DNA from: Chamaecyparis obtusa
Taxonomy: Eukaryota; Streptophyta; Pinopsida; Cupressales; Cupressaceae
Direction: 5' to 3'
DNA length: 64,000 nucleotides
Assembly: GCA_027943335.1 (NCBI GenBank)
Contig: BSBK01003559.1
Span: forward strand, 372,001 to 436,000
Shown here: positions 57,331 to 64,000 of the stretch, piece after piece
Numbering within the stretch: position 1 is the first letter of the stretch
How the letters are laid out: each line of letters begins with the position of its first letter
Translations under genes and position numbers: made by a program
The notes under the pieces: generated by a model
Seen by the model: the letters and a program-made list of their open reading frames with translations, nothing else
What the model was told of the DNA's origin: nothing
Databases searched by the model: none

Positions 57331-57488
57331 GGGGTGAAAATATCATTTTCAAAATCATTTGACTTTTAACTATTTGAAAATCTAGAGCTCTGAGAGACAG
57401 CGATGGCTTAAGCAGCAGAGTTCCTGTCCACAGACACCGATTTGAGCGCTCCCGATTGCACAACTGGCCTCCACATTATGGTGCCCCG

Positions 57489-57926
57489 GTATGTATCCAA
57501 AAACTAGCCATTGTTTGAGTCATTTATAGCATTTAATGCAAATTTTAGCACGTTTTGAAATTTTTAATTTTCAGATTTCTAGGTTTAGGCGAACTATCGC
57601 GCGATACTTTAGAAGTATCACGCCCTTTGGGAAGAAATATCGCGTGATACTTCACGGGTCCCCAAAGTATCATGCACATATAGACACCAGTATCGCATGA
57701 TAGCTAGAAAAATATCACACGATACCGGGTGAAGTATCACATGGCCAAAGGTGCATCGCACTGATATAGAGAGAAGTATCGCACGATACTTCTCTGTAAA
57801 ACTTGAAATTTGGATCATTTTGAGCAAAGTAAGACATGGGTCTAGACAATAGTTGTGCTTTAAGTGTCTTGTACTGATTTTCATCATAGTATGCATTGAC
57901 ATATGGCTTGGTTGAATGATTTGTAG
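57489..57926 (+). other. Intron 1 of PMD copy C, with TATCGCGCGATA-type palindromes
   Basis: GT-AG borders, phase 0. Nine variants of AGTATCGCGCGATACTT lie between 57595 and 57797; several are perfect short palindromes. Confidence 0.75.
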
Positions 57927-58199
57927 GAGGTCTTTCTGGCGTTGATCATCAGAGTGCCGAAGGTGGTGGGATTGAGATGTGTCCAGAACCTAGATGATCC
58001 AGATGAGGATGACATCAAAGTGATGGGATTTTGGTACCTGCTAAGATTCCCCTACATCAGAGCTGATCACAAGCTACTAACAGCCTTGGCAGAGCGATGG
58101 CATAGTGAGCACAACACATTTCACTTGCCGACAGGAGAGGCATCCATTACATTAGAGGATGTCTACAGGATCCTGCAGGTACCATGCCATGGCGAGCCT

Positions 58200-58286
58200 G
58201 TGAGTAAAATCATATTTTGAGATATAATTGTGTAAGTGTAAAGTTTTCATATGATGAAAACTAACATGATTTGTGTGTTGGCACAG
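58200..58286 (+). other. Intron 2 of PMD copy C (87 nt)
   Basis: It starts GTGAGTAAAA and ends TTGGCACAG, with a CTAAC branch-point match at 58261-58265. It contains three in-frame stops. Removing it joins GEP to VYYDQD. Copies A and B have continuous coding sequence here (DELVYYGS and GELVHYDR). Confidence 0.85.
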
Positions 58287-59695
58287 GTGTATTATGACCA
58301 GGATGCCACCGAGGGGCAACGATTGATACAAGACATGTTCCAAGACGTCACCATTCTAGATAGGCATGTCAACTGGGAGAGGCTGATAGACGATTTTGGT
58401 AGAGACTTCCCAATGCCATGCATTGTGGCATCATTTATCTCACAAATCCTAATGACTGACTGCAGTCATAAGGGATTCCCTCTCGGTTGGGGCAGGTTAC
58501 TGGTGGACTTGGTAGGGAGACCGCGACATATGGCGTGGGGTCCTACCATATTGGTAGAGATGTATCATGAGCTACATAAGGTCATCTACAGGGATGGTCA
58601 GACATGGGTTTGTGGGGCCATTCTGGCATAGGTGTGGGCAAGCACATTGCTATGATGTGCCCCAGGGTTTAGCTGAGAGAGAGGAGATACCCATATATTT
58701 ATAGATATGTAGGTTTCATATCACATGCTTGTACAAGGGATGTGACACATTACAAGTGGATTATGGATGAGATGACCTCATTCACATGGAGGCCATACAG
58801 AGATATTGAGGCATGGGGTGATGTAGAGGATGAGCTGAGCTACATGTTGTGTACCCGGCCACTGGTAGGCTGACACTCAGAGATTGTTGAGAGGTTCTGC
58901 GTCACTCGGGTATGGCGACAGTTTGGGAGGTAGCAGCGAGTCTCTACAAAGACCACTACATATGTGAGGGCTAGAGATGAGGAGGGACATGGGTGGCTAG
59001 CCATGTTAGACTATCAGCGGGCTATCAAGGAGATGGCTAGGATTAGGAGGGAGCCCTGGGAGTATCTCCCAGACATGGCGGATGCAGGAGTCGATGCAGC
59101 GTACAGGGTAGAGTGACAAAGGGCACCATTCCCTTGATTTACTATACTAGATGCAGCACAGGTTGCCCCAGGAGGAGGAGACAGAGGAGATGATGAGGAC
59201 AGAGGAGGAGGCCAGGTCAGAGAGGTGGGAGAGGGATCTAGAGCTGGTGGCCAGAAATATCCATGAGGTCAGGGCTTGGGGAGTGAGGAGGTACAGAGAC
59301 CTTCTCAGGAGAAGGTACAGGGATAGGTGGATCCAGCTACAGGGGATGATTTGAGAGCTCACATTCAGACTCTTGAGGTAGAGATTCAGTAGCTGAGGGT
59401 CACTATAGCAATACGAGAGCAGCAGCTAGCAGATCTGAGATTAGAGAGAGATTAGCAGATGAGAGATCTCAGGGCAAAGATAGCATGCCATGAGATAGCC
59501 ATACAAGAAGCTACACTAGAGATCTAATGGGAGACAACCAGAGCTGCATATTATCATGGACTCTATCTCCAAGTAGTGCCAGAGGGTCAGAGAGTACCAT
59601 CCTACTCTCAGAGGGCAGGGGCATCAAACATGGTGCCAGATAGGGAAGCAACACCACCTCCACCACCACCACGTGATGGGGAGAGTCAGACCTAG

Positions 59696-61357
59696 GGTTA
59701 GGGTTTAGGTTTAGATTTATGTCAGATGATGCTATTGAGACTTTTGATCTAGTTGGGATCTCATTTGTATGGTTTTATATCAGTGATGACATTGTACCAT
59801 GACTTTGCTTTTATATATGAGATATACTGGATGTTTGATGTATCATATTTGATTGTCTCACTTGGATGTGTATCAATTTTCATATGTATTGTCTTGTCTT
59901 ACTTCACTCAAAATGTCTATGTATGTGCTTATGTATGTTATCTCTCATAGATGTATGTTTGATTCTCATATATATGATATAGACTCATGTTTCTGAAAAT
60001 GACATTTTTTGAAAGATAGACATGATGATATGATTAACCCCTCTTTGATGACAAGAACAGGGCCGAGATGAAAAATACAAGGAGTGAAAGATGTGATCAA
60101 GAAGAAGGAAAGATGAGTGCAGTCTACTGATAGGTCCATGTGAGATGAAAAGGAGAGCTCTCTCCATATGCAAAGTGCAAAACTAGACTAATCATCAACC
60201 TAGAAATGAAAGCTACTATGAAAGTGATTGACTTGCAAGGTCACACTGCCTATAGACATCTAATTATCATCATCGAGCATTATTGGTAGCGTCGTAAGAT
60301 CATACAATGCACACTAGCATAACTATGTGGATATGAATATGATCTTTATCAGATAGAATGTGGAAATCCCACCTAGGCATCAAAGACATGGAGGTCAAGA
60401 TGACTAATGCAGTGAGATTACCTAAGTTTGATATGGTGAGATTATGCTTGTATCAAGACACATGAAAGTCAGGATAACTAGAAGCATGCACTCGCAAAAT
60501 AGTCAAGGATAATACCTTGTCAATCCCTAGTGTCAAGTAAGACCAGCATAAAATGCTCATGATAGTTAGGATCAACGAAATATACCCACAAGCAGATAAA
60601 GAAATAAAATATGTTCTCATACCCTCAGTCTTCTAGCTATGCATCATCGAAAACTTCTCAGGGAGAGACCACTCATCAAATAAATCCTCATAGATAGCAC
60701 ACAAAGAAAAAATAAAGCCAAGAAAGTCTCAGCGAGTTGAGTGTTTAAGTGGATGTGTTGGTCATAGAGTTAGACTCTGGTTATCATATCTATCAATGAG
60801 AAATATTGCATTACACTCGGACTATTGGGAAAGACATCTGATAAGTGTTAAGAAACACTCGACGCAAGGGTAGTGTTGAAAAACACTGTTGGGGTGGTGT
60901 TGAAAAACACCTGTTGTGAAATTCCCCAAGAGACAAACGCACCTAAAGGACCTATGCTAATAGTTATGCCCCCTAGACAAAGATAAAGACCAATTCTAGA
61001 ATAAGCCAAATAAGGTCAAGGTATGATGGAAAGGCTCAGTGTCGAGGATGCATGCTAAAAGACAAGGGTGCAAAGGCCTCAAGTAGCGCCTATTTCCAAG
61101 TTTTCACCACTTGGATTCTTTTTTTTCATTTTTTGATTTTTTTGTATTTTTGCTACCAAGGCGCCTATTTCCTGGTTTTCACCAAGGCACTTTTTCTATT
61201 TTTTGAATTTTTTCTTCTTCTTTTTTTTTCTTTTTTGTATTTTTTCAGGACTTTTTATGCTTTTTAAGATTTTTTCAGCATCATATATCAATTTTTTTGA
61301 AATTTTTTCAGGATCAATAAAATATGTACAAAGGATGCCCCTAGACAAAAACAGACA
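59696..61357. other. Noncoding region between PMD gene and pol
   Basis: No gene is seen. A polypurine-like TAACCCCTCTTTGATG (minus strand AAAGAGGGGTTA) lies at 60035-60050. Three adjacent hairpins are at 60844-60911. A GCGCCTATTTCC..GTTTTCACC segment occurs at about 61086 and 61160, within a very T-rich tract (61110-61330). Confidence 0.6.
60844..60911. repeat. Three adjacent 16-bp hairpins
   Basis: AGTGTTAAGAAACACT (60844), AGTGTTGAAAAACACT (60872) and GGTGTTGAAAAACACC (60896). Confidence 0.8.
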
Positions 61358-62610
61358 TCAAGGATAGAACTTCTTTAGGTGCAAAATGTTGATGGGCTCA
61401 GGGAGCTGTTCTCCATCTTCATTCGACAATAAATATGCACCTATACCAAAAGCTACTGTAATAATGTATGGTCCAAGCCAATTAGGTTCGAACTTGCCCT
61501 TTTGTTCTCTATTCTGTTGATTCTTAGGGTTCTCTCTCAAAACAAGATCACCTATCTGAAATTCCCTAGGGCGAACCTTCTTGTTGAATGCTTTGGACAT
61601 ACACTTCTGATATACTCCCATGTGATCAAAGGAAGCCTTACGCTTCTCATCTAGAAGTTCTAGTTCTTTTAACCTCATGGTGCAGTAATCCTCATCTGTA
61701 ATCAATCCTTTGAGAGAGATTCTAAGTGAAGGTATCTCTACTTCTAAAGGCAACACTGCTTCAGTGCCATAGGTAAGAGCAAAAGGAGTAGCTCCTGTAG
61801 GTGTACAAATGCTAGTTCTATAGGCCCATAGTGTCGAATTAATTTGCAAGTGCCAATCTCTACCATTCTTGTGTACCATCCTATGAAGAATCTTGAGAAT
61901 GGTCTTATTAGAGGCTTCTGCTTGTCCATTTCCCTATGGAAAATAGATAGAGGACCAATGTTGTTTGATTTTAAACTTTTTGTATAAATGCTTTAGGTCC
62001 TTGTTCTTGAATTGACCTCCATTATTAGTAATAATCTCAGAAGGCACTCCAAACTGGAAAATGATATGATTCAGGATAAATAGTGAGACAGTCTTGCCCG
62101 AGGAACAGAAAGAGGGACTGCCTCCACCCATTTCATGAAATAATCAGTAGCTGTGATGATAAACTTATGCCCACCTAATGAATTGGGGTGAATTTTCCCC
62201 ATAAGGTCAAAGGCCCAGCGCTAAAATGGCCAATGAGAAATAGAAGGAATTAGCTCCCTACCTGGAGCATGAATCAGGTTTCCATGATTTTGACATTTCT
62301 CACAAGATTTAGAGAAAGCTACTGCATCTATTTGCATTGTGGGCGAGTAATACCCTGCCCTAAGCAACCTTCAGGCCATGGAAAGACCATTGGAATGTCC
62401 ACCACAAATGCCCTCGTGGATGTCTGCTAACGCTTGGTTGGATTCCTCCTTTTCCAAGCACCTAAGAAGTGTCCCATCTAAACCCCTCCTATACAAATCA
62501 CCAGAGATAAGGGTGTGGTGAGAGGCATTACGAACAAGGTTTCGACGTTCAGAATGGTTGAATGTGTCAGGGATGATGCCATCATGGAGATATGAATAGA
62601 TAGCACCATA
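61358..62610 (-). pseudogene. Ty3/gypsy integrase
   Basis: The zinc-binding part reads HEGICGGHSNG...RAGYYSPTMQIDAVAFSKSC, then EKCQ (about 62430-62310). The core follows with WAFDLMGKIHPNSLGGHKFI and TDYFMKWVEAVPL, then frameshifted pieces to about 61930. The C-terminal 173 codons (61879-61358) are fully open: HLQINSTLWAYRTSICTPTG, LTYGTEAVLPLEVEIPSLRI, FQIGDLVLRENPK and a LHLKKFYP end. No chromodomain follows, as expected for the Tat lineage. Stops fit TAG and TGA changes from CAG and CGA. Confidence 0.85.
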
Positions 62611-62619
62611 TCAGGAAGA

Positions 62620-63999
62620 CTCATGAGTGACCAGGGTACAAATGACATGGCTTTCAGATGAGTCAAATATGGGATGGTGTAGCTCTTCCACCAGGAATTC
62701 AAATCTTGATTCATGTTGTTCCAACTGAAGGAGTGAAGCTAATGTGGCCATAGCATCTGCAACTTTGTTCTCTATCCTAGGGATCTGTTGAAATGTCACA
62801 AATGTAAAGTAACATCTCAATGATTCAACCATCTTTTTGTAAGGTAACAATTTATCATCCTTGGTTTGATACTCCTCATTGACTTGGTTGATAATTAACT
62901 ATGAATCCCCAAAGACATGTAACTTTGTTATGTTCCATTCTATAGCCATTTTCAATCCATTGGTCAAAGCTTCATATTCGGCAATATTATTTGTACATGG
63001 GAATAAAAGTTTGTAAGATTTTGGAATTTTGTACCCATGTGGGGAGATAAATAATACTCCTGCACCTGATCCATTTTGCATGTGGGAACCATCAAAGAAC
63101 ATCTTCCAAGTGCGGGTAGTCGTATACAGTATGTGTTCATTTGGGAATTCTACCTGAATAGGCATACTACCCTTAACTAGGAAGTCAGCTAATTGGTCAG
63201 CAATAGCTTGTCCTTTTATGGCCTTTCTTTCAATGTACTCTATATCAAACTTAGATAAAACCATCATCCACTTAGCAAGTCTACTCATGAGGGCAGCCTT
63301 ACTAAGCAAGTACTTAAGAGGATCAATTTTTGCAACTAAATGTATAGTATGAGCAAGCATATAGTGTCGCAACTTTTGGGAAGCAAACACTACTGCCAGA
63401 CAAGACTTTTCAATGCTATTATAATTGATCTCATAAGATACTAGATTATAACTGATGTAGTATATGACCCTTTCTTTCCCAGTGTCATCTAATTGAGCCA
63501 ACGACGCCCCCAAGGAAGACTCTATTGCTGAAATGTATAAAATCAATGGTTTTCCAGGAATAGGCGACATCAGAATCGAAGGATTAGACAAATACTATTT
63601 TATTTGATCAAGGCTCTTTTGGAAATCTTCATTCCAAGCACATGTGGCTCCCTTATGCAATGTTTTATTGAATGATTGTGCTCGATCTGCAAGCTATGAA
63701 ATAAACCTCCTTATGGATTGGAGTCATCCTTGAAGACTTCTCATCTGACTAACATTTCTTGGAGGTGGCATATCTAATATAGCTTGGACCTTTTCAGGAT
63801 CAACCTCTATTCCTTTTGCTGAAATTATGAATCCTAGGAGTTTACCTGAGGCAACTCCAAATGCACACTTTTTTGGATTCAATCTAAGTTGAAATTGTGC
63901 CATGTGATCTAGAATTACTTCCAGATCGTCGAGGTGTGTATCCCATTTTCTAGATTTAGCCAAGGTATCATCCACATAATCTTCCATGTTCTTATGCAT
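62620..63999 (-). pseudogene. Ty3/gypsy reverse transcriptase and two RNase H domains, partial
   Basis: It runs off the right edge. 63999-63724 holds the RT catalytic YVDD followed by LEVILDHMAQFQLRLNPKKC and GFIISAKGIEVDPEKVQAIL. 63591-62899 holds the Ty3 RNase H (LYISAIESSLGASLAQ, YNSIEKSCLAVVFASQKLRH) and then a second, archaeal-type RNase H (KMFFDGSHMQNGSGAGVLFI, NNIAEYEALTNGLKMAIEWN, VFGDS). The second domain continues after one TAG to 62620 (LINQVNEEY, RIENKVADAMATLASL). A second RNase H of this kind is the mark of the Tat/Ogre group. Confidence 0.88.
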
Positions 64000-64000
64000 C

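Larger units (their letters stand above)
57414..59695 (+). pseudogene. Antisense spliced PMD gene, copy C, with two introns
   Basis: The gene lies between pol and the 3' LTR of a minus-strand Tat-type element. Exon 1 (57414-57488) aligns codon for codon with copies A and B (HRHRFERSRLHNW...HYGAP) but its first codon is AGC, not ATG. Intron 1 is 57489-57926 (GTATGT...TTTGTAG). Exon 2 (57927-58199) holds the best-kept domain: ALAERWHSEHNTFHLPTGE and ASITLEDVYRIL. Intron 2 is 58200-58286. Exon 3 starts VYYDQDATEGQRLIQDMF and continues VASFISQ...KGFPLGWGRLL, EMYHELHKVIYRDG; then stops appear. A Gly/Asp/Arg-rich part, a coiled coil (REQQLADLRLERD) and a Pro run lead to TAG at 59693. Function in the element is unknown. 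Confidence 0.8.

Noticed and set aside
57595..57797. Possible CRISPR-like array
   Set aside because: Repeats are degenerate, 12-17 bp, with irregular short spacing, inside a plant element intron. There are no unique equal-length spacers and no cas genes.
61052..61267. Open frame with Phe/Leu-rich, membrane-like peptide
   Set aside because: The T-rich tract yields Phe and Leu codons by composition. No signal or conservation is seen.

Overview
The window looks like intergenic DNA from a land plant with a large, repeat-rich genome. A gymnosperm is my guess, from the style of the elements; no single-copy host gene fixes the species. I found no host gene, tRNA or intact rRNA gene. Nearly everything readable is a decayed retroelement: Ty3/gypsy of the Tat type, Ty1/copia, elements without pol, and two LINEs. 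Insertions are stacked inside one another and can be ordered by their target-site duplications (TSDs). Layout, left to right. 1-1727 is the 3' end of a plus-strand Tat-type element (polypurine tract 741-753, LTR 754-1727). It sits in a second plus-strand element whose 3' part runs 1728 to about 6350, with an antisense plant mobile domain (PMD) gene at 2291-4895 and an LTR from 5336. 7112-14437 is a complete element with 2.6-kb LTRs, perfect ACAGG TSDs and no pol. From 14443 to about 31775 lies a copia element, split by a LINE (18523-20910, 18-bp TSD) and by a pol-less LTR element (21481-30318). One LTR of the latter is itself split by a solo LTR (28306-29710, TSD GTATG). 31776-33479 is AT-rich and unassigned. 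A LINE occupies about 33480-38445 and is broken at 34928-36330 by an inverted array of a 364-bp repeat derived from 5S rRNA (9-bp TSD). 38556-45079 is the 5' LTR, primer site, leader and gag of another Tat-type element. 45080 to about 51400 is a tangle of direct and inverted repeats that may be a DNA transposon. From about 51400 to 64000 everything is on the minus strand: the 3' LTR and PMD gene of one Tat-type element, interrupted at 55636 by the 3' LTR of another. The latter reads, in element order: pol (63999 to 61358), an antisense PMD gene (57414-59695), polypurine tract, LTR (56632 to 55636). The most interesting content is the three antisense PMD genes. Each has a TATA-like box, a first exon of exactly 25 codons (its ATG replaced by AGC in one copy), and a phase-0 first intron at the same place. 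Each first intron is packed with a short repeated motif, and the motif differs in each copy. One copy also keeps a second, 87-nt intron. Because these genes run against the element's genomic RNA, their introns would not be spliced out during retrotransposition. Similar clusters of short, often palindromic motifs occur in the 7.1-14.4 kb LTRs and in the leader of the 38.6-kb element. Almost all coding regions carry stops, and many of these look like CAG-to-TAG changes, as expected from long-term cytosine methylation of silenced DNA.
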